Below, in pieces: positions 1 through 9,152 of a DNA stretch of 64,000 bases. This DNA comes from Actinospica robiniae DSM 44927 (GTDB taxonomy: Bacteria; Actinomycetota; Actinomycetes; Streptomycetales; Catenulisporaceae), in assembly GCF_000504285.1 (NCBI RefSeq), contig NZ_KI632511.1:8538154-8602153 (forward strand). Reading direction: 5' to 3'. How positions within the stretch are numbered: the first letter of the stretch is position 1; each line of letters starts with the position of its first letter. Under the pieces are notes generated by a model, which had not been told where the DNA came from, ran no database searches, and saw nothing but the letters and a program-made list of their open reading frames with translations. Both the position numbers and the translations under genes were made by a program.

Positions 1-1
1 C

Positions 2-457
2 GAGTACCTCGAGGAAGGCCGCTATCCCGACTTCGTCGACTTGGACATCGCCGAATCCGCGTCGTTCGCCGTCTACACTGCCGCGCTCCGTAAAGATCCA
101 AGACGGGAACCGGGCGTCGACTGGCCGCCCATGACCCTGTTGTGGTGGACCCTCGGCCCGGTCTACCTCGGTCGGATCTCCATCTGGCACCGTCTGGAGG
201 GTCCGGCGGCGCGCTCCGGCCACGTAGGGTATGACATTCGCCCCTCGGCACGAGGGCAAGGCAACGCGACTGCCATGCTGCGCGCCGCGCTCCCGAGTAT
301 GGCGCGGCTCAACATCGATCCTGCGCTCGCGACTGTTCACCGCGACAACGTTGCAAGCCGTCGAGTGCTGGAGGCCAACGGCGCTCGACCGGTCAACAGT
401 GACGGCGCTCGGCTGTTCTACCTTCTGGCAACGAGCATCCCCGACCGTGGGGACTGA
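2..457 (+). CDS. GNAT-family acetyltransferase, 5' end outside the window
   Basis: The frame is open from base 2 and ends at 457, so the N-terminus lies upstream of the window. The visible 151 residues contain the acetyl-CoA-binding region of a GNAT fold: a strand ending in VYLGRISI, then GYDIRPSARGQGNATAML (the R/Q-x-x-G-x-A loop), and the C-terminal NVASRRVLEANGA segment typical of COG3981-type predicted acetyltransferases. The family transfers an acetyl group from acetyl-CoA to an amine; the substrate cannot be told. An internal TTG at 41 is unlikely to be the start because family homology continues upstream of it. Confidence 0.85.
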   Translation, partial: EYLEEGRYPDFVDLDIAESASFAVYTAALRKDPRREPGVDWPPMTLLWWTLGPVYLGRISIWHRLEGPAARSGHVGYDIRPSARGQGNATAMLRAALPSMARLNIDPALATVHRDNVASRRVLEANGARPVNSDGARLFYLLATSIPDRGD

Positions 458-578
458 GACTGAAGGCCCGCCTGTAGCGAACGCCTCGGCGGGCCCAACG
501 GGGCAGGGTGGCCGCTCCAGCCATGAAGACCGCGACGGCCACATAGTGGGGCGCGGCTGGTCGAGCCTCAGACGGGTT

Positions 579-1232
579 CTAAGCGAGGGCACGTCCGTTG
601 TAGCCGGCTGCCGCAAGCTCCTGGGCTGCCGCGAGCAGATCGGTGGGGATGTCTTCGCCGGCATGTATCAGTCCGGAACGCGCATAAGCTTCGAGACGTA
701 GGATCTCGCCGACGAGCATAGAGAAGATCCTGGACGGCGGGATGTCTCTTGAACAGTAATCGTCAAACGTGGTCAGCTCCGACGTCACGAGGACCCGCTT
801 GTCCGGCCAGCGCCGTCGGGCTGTGGCGATGATGCGCCGCTCCGCGTAGGGCTTCTGCACGACAAGGAACCGGTCCGCGTCGATGCCTAGGTCGCGAAGG
901 ACTTCGGCGGCGAACCAGAAGTTCTCGCTCGTATTGCTAGCGAGAGTCTCAAGCGCGATAGCCGTCCGGGGCACATCTCGGGTGATCAGAATTTCGCGTA
1001 GTGCTTCGGCCTCGGTGCCGTACTCGGCGCCGGCGGGGACGGCCCGGGTTCCGCCGGACACGAGGAGACGGGAGGCGATGTTCTCGTGGTAGAGGTCAGC
1101 GGCCCGATGGGCGACGGACAGGTCGTGACTGCCGAACACGAGGATCAAGTCCACGGGTTCGACGGCTTGCCCGAGACGCAGGTAGTCCCAGAGCGACAGC
1201 GCCATGCGCCACTCGTGGCTGGTCGGGATCAT
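579..1232 (-). CDS. DUF218 (YdcF/SanA/ElyC-like) protein
   Basis: The 217-residue protein has the Rossmann-like DUF218 pattern: LILVFGSHDLSVAHRAADLY near residue 28, LLVSGGT near 55, the ETLASNTSENFWFAAEVL segment near 95 and FLVVQKPYAERR near 120. These match the conserved Gly/Glu/Asn motifs of the family. Members have roles proposed in envelope biology or are uncharacterised; no membrane segment is visible here, so this is a soluble form. Nothing downstream suggests an operon, and the substrate is unknown. Confidence 0.8.
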   Translation of the reverse strand: MIPTSHEWRMALSLWDYLRLGQAVEPVDLILVFGSHDLSVAHRAADLYHENIASRLLVSGGTRAVPAGAEYGTEAEALREILITRDVPRTAIALETLASNTSENFWFAAEVLRDLGIDADRFLVVQKPYAERRIIATARRRWPDKRVLVTSELTTFDDYCSRDIPPSRIFSMLVGEILRLEAYARSGLIHAGEDIPTDLLAAAQELAAAGYNGRALA

Positions 1233-1381
1233 CCGTTTCCTCTAAGGCGTTGAGCGATCAGTTCGGTATAGCTGTGGACGTGTGCCGGGAATCCGGGCGA
1301 GACAGCTCCGATCGCAGGGCGAGCAGTCAGATGTCCCGACCAAGGTAGAGCCGCTCGCCAACCGTCGGTGGACCCGGGCGG

Positions 1382-1675
1382 TCATGCGGTGTGGCTGCGA
1401 AGCCATCCCTGCGGCTGCGGCATGTGGGCTTTGATGAGCTCGGTCACTGCGTCGTTGTCAGGGTGTCCGGGGCCGTGGACGAGGGGGCCGGTGAGCGCGG
1501 TGATGTCGAGCGCCCACGCGAGTTCCCGCCAGTTCTCAGGCTTGAGCCGGCCGAGTTTCCCCAGCATGTCGGCCAGGATGATGAGGACCTCCGAAAACGG
1601 CCAGAGCCGCTCTGGGTACGCCCCAGTTTGGCAAGGCTCGAATTCGGGCCCGTGGGGCCGGGGCCGACCGCCCGA
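1382..1675 (-). pseudogene. 3' remnant of an unrecognised gene
   Basis: On the minus strand a frame opens after two TGA codons near 1676-1684 and runs to 1382. It reads like real protein, for example YPERLWPFSEVLIILADMLG and LKPENWRELAWALDITALTG, but has no credible start codon or ribosome-binding site. The last 60 residues (from the ATG at 1567) resemble the C-terminal helices of APH-type kinases in a general way. One possibility is that this is the displaced tail of the kinase upstream (1886-2713). I do not recognise the gene with confidence. Bases 1676-1885 hold only low-quality frames. Confidence 0.4.
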
Positions 1676-1885
1676 TCAGGATCAGGCCGCTCGTCGCCGT
1701 CAAGGGCGCCTTCGGCGTCGCTCCGCGACGGGCTACGCCCGCCCTGGACCGCTCCTCTCGCCCCAAAGTCGCCGCAGCTGTCGGCCAGCCCCGGCGCTGT
1801 GTCGCCGAGCCCGCTGATCAGCAGTTCGGGGTGAGGAGATCCACTGAGCAGGTCCGGCCAAGCGGTGAGCAGGAACTGGCCGTTT

Positions 1886-2713
1886 TCAAGGAGTCTCATC
1901 AAGGACTAGTAGATAGCCCGGAGGGACGAACGAGTAGGGGCGCAGTAGGTGTCCGACATCGCCGAGATGGCAGCCGGAGACGGCGAACTCCCAGTCCAGG
2001 ACCGACACGTGCCAGCCGCCCGAGCTGCCCTGGTGAACCAGGAGGTTTCGGGCGGCAAGGTCCCCGTGGACCATGGTGCTGTCCTGCTCGACCGCTTCGA
2101 GACTTGGCCGGAGGCCCTGCCACTGGACCCACAACGCCTCGCGGATCGATGGGCCGAGCGCGTGGCCCCCAGCGCTGTCAAAGAGTTGTTCTTTAAGCTG
2201 GTCGTCGATGGATGCGGCGAGCGTTGCGGAGCGCGGGACGATGTCGAAGCCCGGAGCGATGCGACCGGCGGCCGGCATGCGCACTGACCAGATCGCGTCT
2301 GCGGTCTCGGCGACGGCGTAGGCGAGGTTGGCCAGTTCGACGGTGGAGACGCGTGGCAGGAGTCGGTTGAGGCTATGTCCCTCAAGCCATCTAGTGACCA
2401 GTGCGGGGGGTGCGCCGTCGTTCGCGTCGGCGATATGTAAGACCTCGGGGACATCGACGGTTCCCGCCATGCGGTGGAGAAGTTCCGCGGAGGTGGCAAC
2501 CGATGTGGGGGAGCGGCGGGCGAATTGGACCGCGACGGCGTGCGGCGGCCCGTCGAGGTGCACTCTGAAGGTAACGTGACTGTAGCTGTCATCTGTGATC
2601 GCCTCGATGCGGCCCGGCGCGCGCCCGGTCGCAGCCTTGGCTAGGAGCGCAGCATGCTCCCAGAGTCGTCCGGCACCCCGGCTTGCGATGCCCGAGTCGT
2701 TGGTGCTGCCCAT
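1886..2713 (-). CDS. APH-family phosphotransferase, probably 3'-truncated
   Basis: Protein-kinase-like small-molecule phosphotransferase of the APH/choline kinase family. It has the catalytic Brenner loop VHGDLAARNLLVH near residue 215 and the metal-binding VLDWEFA near 235. The ATG at 2713 is preferred over the TTG at 2743 because GGAAGGG precedes it. The protein stops soon after HLLRPYSFVPPGY, where relatives carry a further 40-60 residues of C-terminal helices, so it looks shortened by a frameshift or rearrangement. Candidate tail sequence lies at 1382-1675. The family phosphorylates aminoglycosides, macrolides or metabolites; the substrate is unknown. Confidence 0.75.
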   Translation of the reverse strand: MGSTNDSGIASRGAGRLWEHAALLAKAATGRAPGRIEAITDDSYSHVTFRVHLDGPPHAVAVQFARRSPTSVATSAELLHRMAGTVDVPEVLHIADANDGAPPALVTRWLEGHSLNRLLPRVSTVELANLAYAVAETADAIWSVRMPAAGRIAPGFDIVPRSATLAASIDDQLKEQLFDSAGGHALGPSIREALWVQWQGLRPSLEAVEQDSTMVHGDLAARNLLVHQGSSGGWHVSVLDWEFAVSGCHLGDVGHLLRPYSFVPPGYLLVLDETP

Positions 2714-2981
2714 GGTGATGCCCTTCCACTCCGGGAGCTCCAAGGCCGAGTATCCGAGTTCTCGTCACGCGGCAGCCTAGCTGCCGTGTGGCGTCCGGCG
2801 CCGCTGGACGGGCCGGTTTCGCCGTGCGCTCAGGAAGATTGCAACATCCCACTCGCAGGGGGAGGTGAACGAGCCTGCCACCGCCGGCCCTATAGGTAGT
2901 GACGCGCAGATCCGGTCCGTCTCGATGGCGACAAGCCTGTGTTGAGCACCGCAGTGCTGAACCAGCGATGGAGCGACGTGC

Positions 2982-3419
2982 TCAGCCCTCATGCAGACGG
3001 CCGAGTAAGGCCCCCTGGCCAGACTGGAGGACGTGTGCAGCCTCCAGTGGAATCCAGAAGCATTCGAAGCGCGTCGGATCGCCCTGGCCGTCATGGTCTT
3101 CCTGGCTGGCCCACCGTTCAGGAGTCTCCTCGAGCAGTTCGAGGTGGAAGACGTGCCGACGCTGGATCTCGAAGCGGTAGGGCGAGATGTCGTATTCCGT
3201 CTCACCTAACTTCTTTACGATCTTGAACAGGGTCAGGCCGGTCTCCTCGCGGGCTTCGCGCAGCGCCGCGCCCTCGGGCGACTCCCCAGCGCGGATACTG
3301 CCAGACGGAACCTGGATACCGACTTCCTCAAAGGAGTAATCGGTGTGCCGGAACACCAGCAGGTGCCCATCGCGCACCACATAGACCAGGACCTTGTCCT
3401 TGACGATTTTCTCGGGCAT
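2982..3419 (-). CDS. Nudix hydrolase
   Basis: A Nudix box is complete: GSIRAGESPEGAALREAREE followed by TGL, giving the GX5EX7REUXEEXGU pattern. The family hydrolyses nucleoside diphosphates linked to another group, with Mg bound by the REXXEE glutamates. The start is placed at ATG 3419 (MPEKIVKDKVLVYVVRDG), which begins the usual first strand; the longer frame from 3491 adds 24 residues without family character. Length is about 145 residues. It stands alone between the kinase at 1886 and the Clp-N gene. The substrate is unknown. Confidence 0.85.
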   Translation of the reverse strand: MPEKIVKDKVLVYVVRDGHLLVFRHTDYSFEEVGIQVPSGSIRAGESPEGAALREAREETGLTLFKIVKKLGETEYDISPYRFEIQRRHVFHLELLEETPERWASQEDHDGQGDPTRFECFWIPLEAAHVLQSGQGALLGRLHEG

Positions 3420-3578
3420 GGCTGATGCTGCCTTCCATCGATTAGGAGACCGCGCTGACTCGGCCTGGCCCACACGTCGGTACGACCACAAGTTTCGCGG
3501 ACCCTGGTGCCCGGCGCTTCGACGCGACGAAAGCTTGATCGTCTCTGCTTGGGGAGGTCGTTAGGCCCTGAGAGTGCG

Positions 3579-4085
3579 CTATGCGGGGTCCGGGTCGGTC
3601 AGGAATCCGCGCAGCGGGCCGGGCGAGGCGTTCCGCGTGTTCGGTTCGGGCGCGCCAGCGTCGAGTGCCGCCACCTGGCGCTCGAGTGCATCGGGTTCAA
3701 CGCCGAGTTCGGCAAGGGCTCGGCCGGCGGCCCCGCTGCCTTCGCGCGCGACCCCGAGCAGGAGGTGCTCGGTGCCGACATAGTCGACGTGCATGGCGAT
3801 CGCGCCGCGCAGCGACAGCTCCAAGGCCTTTTTCGCCGCCGGGGTGAAGGGCATGTGTCCCGACGGTGCTTGTGCGCCCTTCTCGAGCATTTCGAGCAAG
3901 CGCGAGCGCAACGTCTCGGGCGGGATGGCGAGCGCGCTCAGGACTTGCGTCGCGGCGCATGGGTGGACGGGAAGCAGCCCCAGTAGGAGATGCTCGGAGC
4001 CGATGTGGCCGTGTCCGAGAGCCCGGGCATGCTCCTGGGCATCGACGATCGCTCGCTTGGCATGGCTCGTGAACCTGTCGTACAT
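3579..4085 (-). CDS. Clp N-domain protein (double Clp repeat, no ATPase)
   Basis: The 168-residue protein consists of two Clp amino-terminal repeats: FTSHAKRAIVDAQEHARALG with IGSEHLLLGLL near residues 5-37, and FTPAAKKALELSLRGAIAMH with VGTEHLLLGVA near 80-112. It ends without any AAA+ module, so it is a stand-alone Clp-N protein as is common in actinomycetes. The Clp-N domain of ClpA/ClpC binds substrates and adaptors; stand-alone versions may act as adaptors or bind small proteins. No partner gene is adjacent. Confidence 0.85.
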   Translation of the reverse strand: MYDRFTSHAKRAIVDAQEHARALGHGHIGSEHLLLGLLPVHPCAATQVLSALAIPPETLRSRLLEMLEKGAQAPSGHMPFTPAAKKALELSLRGAIAMHVDYVGTEHLLLGVAREGSGAAGRALAELGVEPDALERQVAALDAGAPEPNTRNASPGPLRGFLTDPDPA

Positions 4086-4282
4086 CGCTCGCCTTCCCGA
4101 CCGCCCTCACATGCCATGACCGCTCCGGGTCGAAACAGGAATCAACGCTGGCAGCCTCCTGACGAGGATAGCGAGCGAGACGCTGGCGAGACGCCATCTG
4201 AACCCACGCCGCCACATCGTACGGCCGAGCAGCGTCAGAATGCGGTTGTCCGCACGCTGCGAGCCTGCCACGATCCTGTCGT

Positions 4283-4855
4283 ATGAGCGTTTCCGAGCGG
4301 CCTGAAAGGGCCCTTACGCCGCACGTCTTCCCGCCGCAACTCTTCGAGATCGACGAACTCTGCGTGCGCCGCCCGACCATGGGGGATCTTGGGGCGTTCC
4401 ATGGAGCAGTCATCGCCAGTTACTTGGATCTGCAACCATGGATGTCATGGTGCGCCGAGCCGCTCCGCATAGAGGACCGTCGCGGCTTTATCGAACGCGC
4501 CGCGGGCAAGTGGGATTCGCAGACGGCGTTCCACTGGTTCATCTTCACGGCCGACAGCGAGTTCCTCGGCACCATCTCGCTAATGGACAGCGTGGGCGCG
4601 GGTGGGCTGGAAATCGGGTACTGGCTGCGCACCGAGGCGACCGGCCGAGGGATCATGTCCCGATGCGTCGCGCGCGTAACCTCGCTGGCGCTTGGCCTGC
4701 CGGGCATCGAACGAGTTGAGATCCGATGCGATGCCGCCAATACGCGCAGCAGCGCCGTGCCCCGTCGGCTCGGCTACCGTCTGGCCGGGCAGGTGCGCGT
4801 CGACCCGGCCGCGCCCGGGGAGTGCGGTATCGAAGAGCGCTGGGTCTCACCGTGA
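4283..4855 (+). CDS. RimJ/RimL-type GNAT acetyltransferase
   Basis: The 190-residue protein begins with a RimL-like strand (LCVRRPTMGDLGAFH) and contains LEIGYWLRTEATGRGIMSRC, the acetyl-CoA loop of this subfamily, then RVEIRCDAANTRSSAVPRRL, which normally reads N-x-x-S. The family N-acetylates protein N-termini or small amines. It is divergent to the Clp-N gene with about 200 bp between them, which hold no other gene. Substrate unknown. Confidence 0.85.
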   Translation: MSVSERPERALTPHVFPPQLFEIDELCVRRPTMGDLGAFHGAVIASYLDLQPWMSWCAEPLRIEDRRGFIERAAGKWDSQTAFHWFIFTADSEFLGTISLMDSVGAGGLEIGYWLRTEATGRGIMSRCVARVTSLALGLPGIERVEIRCDAANTRSSAVPRRLGYRLAGQVRVDPAAPGECGIEERWVSP

Positions 4856-5082
4856 CTGTCCGGAAACATGCGCCTTAGGTGATGCGCGGTTTTATGGCCA
4901 TGGTGCCGCTGGGGAGACGGCGTCCGTGCCCTACGGCAATGCGAGATGGCGCACTCTGCGCGGGAGCAGCGGGCACGCCACGCAACGAGATTGGAGATCC
5001 AGAACGTTCGTGAAGCCCCTCTGACGCCGATCGGGGGATCCGCGCTGACTACAAGGCTGACGTCCCGCTGCAACGGCGAGGA

Positions 5083-5847
5083 TCAGGCCTTGACCGCGAC
5101 GACGAGGATGGCTGTCTCTAGGAAGAAGAACCTACTTTCGTCATCGGCCTTGACGAGGCCCGTGTGCCACGCGGCCAGTTCCTCAGCGGAGACGGCGCTC
5201 CGCCCGTGGCCGATCGCGGAGGCCAGGCCGGACACGACGTTCTCGACGCGGTGTGCTGCGCGCCCGGTCAGGCTGGTTGCGTAGTCCGTGTGCACGACGA
5301 CGGACTCGGTCAGCAGCGGGCTGGCGGCAACCAGGCCCGGTAGGTTGCGTCCGGCGCGGCCCTCGCTTGCTCGCCCGATCCACGGCTCGGCGAGGTCGGC
5401 GAAGGCATGAACGATCTTCCGGTCGAGCGCCGGTTCAGCGCCGGCGAACACGAGCGCGTCGAAGTCGGTGTGGCCAAGCACCGCGCGCCCCCCACTCCTC
5501 ATCACGCGGCACGCATCAGTGATCAACTTGAGCGGATCGGTGAGGCATTCGATGAGGTTGAAGGAGACGAGCGCGTCCACGGCCGCGTCGAGCAGAGGGA
5601 GTGGCTCGGCCAGGTCCGCAGTACGCAGATTCAACGGTCCGGCATGCCCGGCGAGAGCGGCGGCGGCTCGTTCGAGCGCCCGCGTGCTGTAGTCGAGCCC
5701 GATCAGGTGGGCACTCGGGTCCGTGGCGGACCACGCGGCCAGTGTGGGACCTGGACCGCACCCCAGATCAAGGCCGTGGCCGCCGCGGGGCAGCGCGGCG
5801 AGCCGCACGATCCGCTCGTGCAGGGCGTGCGCGGGTTCGGGTGTCAC
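5083..5847 (-). CDS. SAM-dependent methyltransferase (class I)
   Basis: Residues 24-33 carry motif I (GLDLGCGPGP) followed by an acidic strand end (LIGLDYS), then DALVSFNLIECL as motif IV and a post-motif MRSGGRAVLGH. This is a class I Rossmann methyltransferase of about 254 residues using S-adenosylmethionine. The GTG start at 5847 overlaps the stop of the nucleoside phosphorylase relic as GTGA, so the two were one transcription unit. The acceptor is unknown. The 226 bp downstream, toward the GNAT gene, show nothing. Confidence 0.85.
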   Translation of the reverse strand: MTPEPAHALHERIVRLAALPRGGHGLDLGCGPGPTLAAWSATDPSAHLIGLDYSTRALERAAAALAGHAGPLNLRTADLAEPLPLLDAAVDALVSFNLIECLTDPLKLITDACRVMRSGGRAVLGHTDFDALVFAGAEPALDRKIVHAFADLAEPWIGRASEGRAGRNLPGLVAASPLLTESVVVHTDYATSLTGRAAHRVENVVSGLASAIGHGRSAVSAEELAAWHTGLVKADDESRFFFLETAILVVAVKA

Positions 5848-6669
5848 GGTGCAGCCTCCTGGGGGCTCGGATGCGAGGCGAACGGCGCGGTAGCGTCATC
5901 CGGGTGAGTGAGGATCACGGGCAACGCCACCTTGTAGGCATCGGCGAGCGCACCGCGGCGGCGGGTGCGGCCCTCGCGGATCTCCGGGTCGAACACGCTC
6001 TGCCCGGCCACGAGGTTGTCGGCGATCACGAGGATCGCCCCGGCAGGGACCGCGAAGGCCGCCGCAGGTGCGAGCACTGAGGCCGCCTCCATCTCCGCGC
6101 CCGCCCAGCCAGCCTTGTGCCAGGCCTGGATATCCGCCCAGCTTTCGGCCAGTTGGGCCTGGTGGGTCACCGTGAGGCCGCGCCGCACCGTGCACCCGAC
6201 GCCGGTCAGAGCCATCGTGAGCCTTCGAGAGACCGAGGGGTCGGCTCGATGCAGCCGATCGCCCGCAGGCCCCTCATACGCGCGCGTGGAGGACTCGTCG
6301 GCGTACACGGCATCGGGCACTATGTGATCGCCCGCTGCGGCGTCATCCAGCAGACCTCCGCAGGTGCCGATGAAAATCGCGCACCTGGCTCCGAGCACGC
6401 AGGCTAGGTGTGAGTTCACACGCGAGAGCCCCGCCGTAGGCTCGGGCGTGCCAAAGCACGTGGTCTCCCAAGGCCGCGGCGCGCAGAGTAGGCAGACTCG
6501 AGACTGGTCTTGTGATTTTCGCGTCGTGGCCGATGGCGGTGAGCGCATCGTGGAACATGGTCAGCGGGTAATCCTGCGCGCAGCCGTGCAGGATCAGCCC
6601 GTCGACCTGGTAGCCAGGCGGTAAGCCGAGGCCCTCGCGGTAGTCGTCTGCCGACATAGCCCGGTACAC
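5844..6669 (-). pseudogene. Nucleoside phosphorylase, frameshifted
   Basis: Two overlapping frames together make one PNP/UDP-phosphorylase protein. The N-terminal part starts at GTG 6669 or ATG 6657 and reads GYQVDGLILHGC and HVLWHARAYGGALACELT. The continuation in the next frame reads HLACVLGARCAIFIGTCGGL, with the family's GTCGG phosphate-site motif, and later GWAGAEMEAASV, the nucleoside-binding glutamate motif. One extra base near 6405-6416 breaks the frame, beside the palindrome GTGTGA-GT-TCACAC (6409-6422). The family cleaves nucleosides with phosphate to base plus pentose-1-phosphate. It could be a sequencing error, but neighbouring genes also show decay. Confidence 0.75.
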
Positions 6670-6780
6670 GTCGGTATCTCCCCTCTTCCGGGTAGGGCTC
6701 GATTTCGCCGAGGAATCACAATGCGGGTAGGAGTGCGTTTCGCGGAGATCGAGCGCTGACAGGGACCTCTTTGCCTTCGC

Positions 6781-7335
6781 TCAAAGGTCACGGTGCGCGG
6801 GAACCTTCCGCCGGTGTCGGCAGGTCCGCGCTACGAACAGGATGTGCGTGCCGCCATCGAGCGCACCCGGCTCCTGGCAGGCCCGCTCTTCATGGTCGAG
6901 GAACCTGACCCACCGGTCGGGATCGGCTGCGAGTCCGCCGAACGCCACGACGGCATCGAACGTCGCATCATCGAACATGGACAGATCACGGATGTCCACC
7001 TGTCGCCGTGCATCGACCGCTGCTTCAGTACCGGCTTCGACGACGTCACGGCGGTTTGCCAAGAGTTGTGCATCGGAAAGGTCGGCCACGGTCACCCGGG
7101 CGCCGAGCTCGGCCAACGCGATGGTGAACCGGCCGGGGCCAGCCCCGATCTCCAACACGCGGCAGCCAGGGCGAATATGGCGAGCGAGCATCCGGCGGTG
7201 GTGTTCCAGGGACACCCTCGCGGGAAGATCCCGCACCATTCTTTCCCACTCGGCATCAACGGACGCATCGAATCCAGTCCGGTCAGCGGCTACGTCCGCA
7301 TCCAGGGGAGAATGGCTGCGAAGTGAATCAGGCAT
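6781..7335 (-). pseudogene. Methyltransferase with internal deletion
   Basis: The start is ATG 7335 (MPDSLRSHSPLD). Motif I is clear (VLEIGAGPGRFTIALAELGA), as is the acidic loop ARVTVADLSDAQ and FDAVVAFGG. The protein then jumps to ACQEPGALDGGTHILFVAR, which is how the C-terminal end of this family reads, so roughly 70-90 residues covering the last strands and substrate region are missing in frame. A functional enzyme is doubtful. The frame drawn further upstream to 7482 has no family character. Confidence 0.6.
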
Positions 7336-7603
7336 GCTCGATCCTGTCAGAGCCCCGACCGCGGCGCGAGCGATTTCCCGCCCTGCCAATCGCCCGCAAC
7401 TGACGACGGTCCAGCCAGTAATGGCCGAGCGGCGGTGTAGCGCGGTCGCCGGCGGCTCAGGCCACCGCTTCGGGCTGGTCATCGTTTGTCAGGCGTTCGT
7501 CGAGCTCTCCAAGTGCAGTGCGGTTGCTGTCGAATTGCAGGGCCGCGACGGCGTCCTTGGCCCCGAGCAACCGGATCGCGGTGTGTTTACCGGACAAGTT
7601 GAC

Positions 7604-7926
7604 TTCCTGGCCAGCGCGGGGAGGACAGCACCATTCAGTACGCGGTCCTGTGCCGCGGCAACCTAAGAATCTGGCAAGGCGTCGCCGACGGACGCGAATA
7701 GAGTGAATCGCCCGCGCAGGCCGCCGCCCGGGAAATTGAGGAGGAACTCGGACTCGCTCGATCAGTCCCGCTCTCCCCGCTGCAGATCACTGCGAGCATC
7801 TCGGCACGGTTCTTCGCGGATCGCGACCGCTGGCCGGCAGGCATCTACGTCGTGCCTGAGCGCTCCTTCGCCACGGACCTCCTCGAGCAGGCGGCGTTCG
7901 GCTGCGGCGAGGTCAGTCGTGCCTAG
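7604..7926 (+). pseudogene. Nudix hydrolase relic
   Basis: A plus-strand frame, interrupted by TAG at 7699-7701, reads TIQYAVLCRGNLRIWQGVAD, then SPAQAAAREIEEELGLA, then ITASISARFFADRDRW and IYVVPERSFATDL. The order (YAV-strand, WQG-A-GGGE, REIEEELG, VPE-SFA) is that of MutT-like Nudix hydrolases that act on aminoacyl- or pterin-type diphosphates. No start codon is visible and the end is lost where the frame meets the glycosyltransferase fragment near 7885. This is a dead gene fragment overlooked by simple ORF calling. Confidence 0.6.
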
Positions 7927-8274
7927 AGTTGGGGCCGAGAATTCCGCCCGCACGACGACCGGGGCGGGGGGTGAAGCCTCGGCGTAGGTCAGGAGTTCGG
8001 CATCCCAGGTGGAGCACTCGGCGATATCGGGATCGGCTGCGGTGACCGCGTCCGCCACGGCTGCGCGGTGCGCTTCGAGGTCCTCCGTACGCGGAAGCGA
8101 CAGGGCGCTGATGCCAGGGCGGGGATGTGTGGGGAGGGGGATCGGGCTGTCCTGTGTGATCAGGGTGATGGTGTGCCCGCAGTCGGCGATGCGGTCGGCC
8201 AGGTTGCGGTACACGGTGTAGATGCTGCCGCGCGTGATCTGGTGCAGGTCGCGGTGGAATAGGGTGATGTGCAT
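7762..8274 (-). pseudogene. Glycosyltransferase family 4-like, N-terminal half only
   Basis: Starting at ATG 8274, the first 130 residues read as a GT-B N-terminal domain: MHITLFHRDLHQITRGSIYT, then LADRIADCGHTITLITQ and PAPVVVRAEFSAPTLGT. After AAAERRLLEEV (about 7885) family similarity ends and the frame runs antisense over the Nudix relic, so the donor-binding domain is gone. The start overlaps the kinase stop as TGATG, so the gene was translationally coupled to 8274-9152. Probably non-functional. Confidence 0.6.
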
Positions 8275-9152
8275 CAGGGCCTCCGGCTGGGGTGGTCGGG
8301 CTCGTTCAGATCGGCGCGCAGCAGGTCCCAGTCCTCTGCCAGCGCCCGCAGGCGGTCCTTTTGCCATGGGGCTTCCGGCAGTTCGCGGTGCGTGCGCAGT
8401 TCTCGGGCCAGGAGCATGGCTCTGTTGACGGTGAAGGCCGCGCGCCGCGCCATTCCGTCCTCGTCGATGTGCGCGGCGATCAGGTCGCGAGCGCCCGGCG
8501 TCTCGCGGAGTACGATCCAGAGCAGCGCGAAGTCCAGCGCGGGCAGATAGTAGTCGGCGTATTCCCAGTCCAGCAGTGCGGCTCGTCCGTGGCTGAGGAT
8601 GATGTTGACCGGCAGGGCATCACCGTGGGCGAAGTGCCAGTGCGGTCCGGCGTGGCCGAGCAACTCCGTCAACGCTCGATGTTCCTCGGGGCGAAAGAGC
8701 CCGAACCCGCGGTAGCGCTCCAGCCGGTCGGTGTAGTTCCAGGCCCGTGTGAAGGAGTCGGGCGCCGGTTCCCAGTGGGCGAGGGCCTTGAGCGTGTTGA
8801 GGGCAATGGCGACGTTCTCGATGGGTAGCGCGGAGGGATAGCGTTCCTCGCTCAGGGGATGACCGGCCATGTGTTCGATCAGTAGGACGCCCTCGTCGGC
8901 GTCGGCCGCCAGCAGGCGCGGGACGCGGACGGGCGGTGCGCCGCGGGCGAACACGGTGTAGGCGGAGATCTCCCGGGCGAACTTCTCCGCCCAGAAGGGC
9001 TCAGTGCTTGTCAGGACCTTGGCGACGGCGGGCGTACCGTTGTACTCCCCGGCAATGATCACCGTCTTGTCAGTGGAACGCAGCACCTCGGTCGGGGTGA
9101 AGTCGGCGCGCAGCCGCTGTGCGACGGCAACAGCGGTGGAAACGGTGTTCAT
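8274..9152 (-). CDS. APH-family phosphotransferase
   Basis: A 292-residue kinase of the APH family. The N-lobe has TVIIAGEYNGTPAVAKVL (ATP-binding strand with lysine). The Brenner loop reads FAHGDALPVNIILSHG and the metal-binding motif is ALLDWEYADYY near residue 195. The ATG overlaps the stop of the small upstream gene (ATGA), and its own stop overlaps the glycosyltransferase start (TGATG), so the three form an operon. The family phosphorylates hydroxyl groups on small molecules; the target is unknown. Confidence 0.85.
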   Translation of the reverse strand: MNTVSTAVAVAQRLRADFTPTEVLRSTDKTVIIAGEYNGTPAVAKVLTSTEPFWAEKFAREISAYTVFARGAPPVRVPRLLAADADEGVLLIEHMAGHPLSEERYPSALPIENVAIALNTLKALAHWEPAPDSFTRAWNYTDRLERYRGFGLFRPEEHRALTELLGHAGPHWHFAHGDALPVNIILSHGRAALLDWEYADYYLPALDFALLWIVLRETPGARDLIAAHIDEDGMARRAAFTVNRAMLLARELRTHRELPEAPWQKDRLRALAEDWDLLRADLNEPDHPSRRP

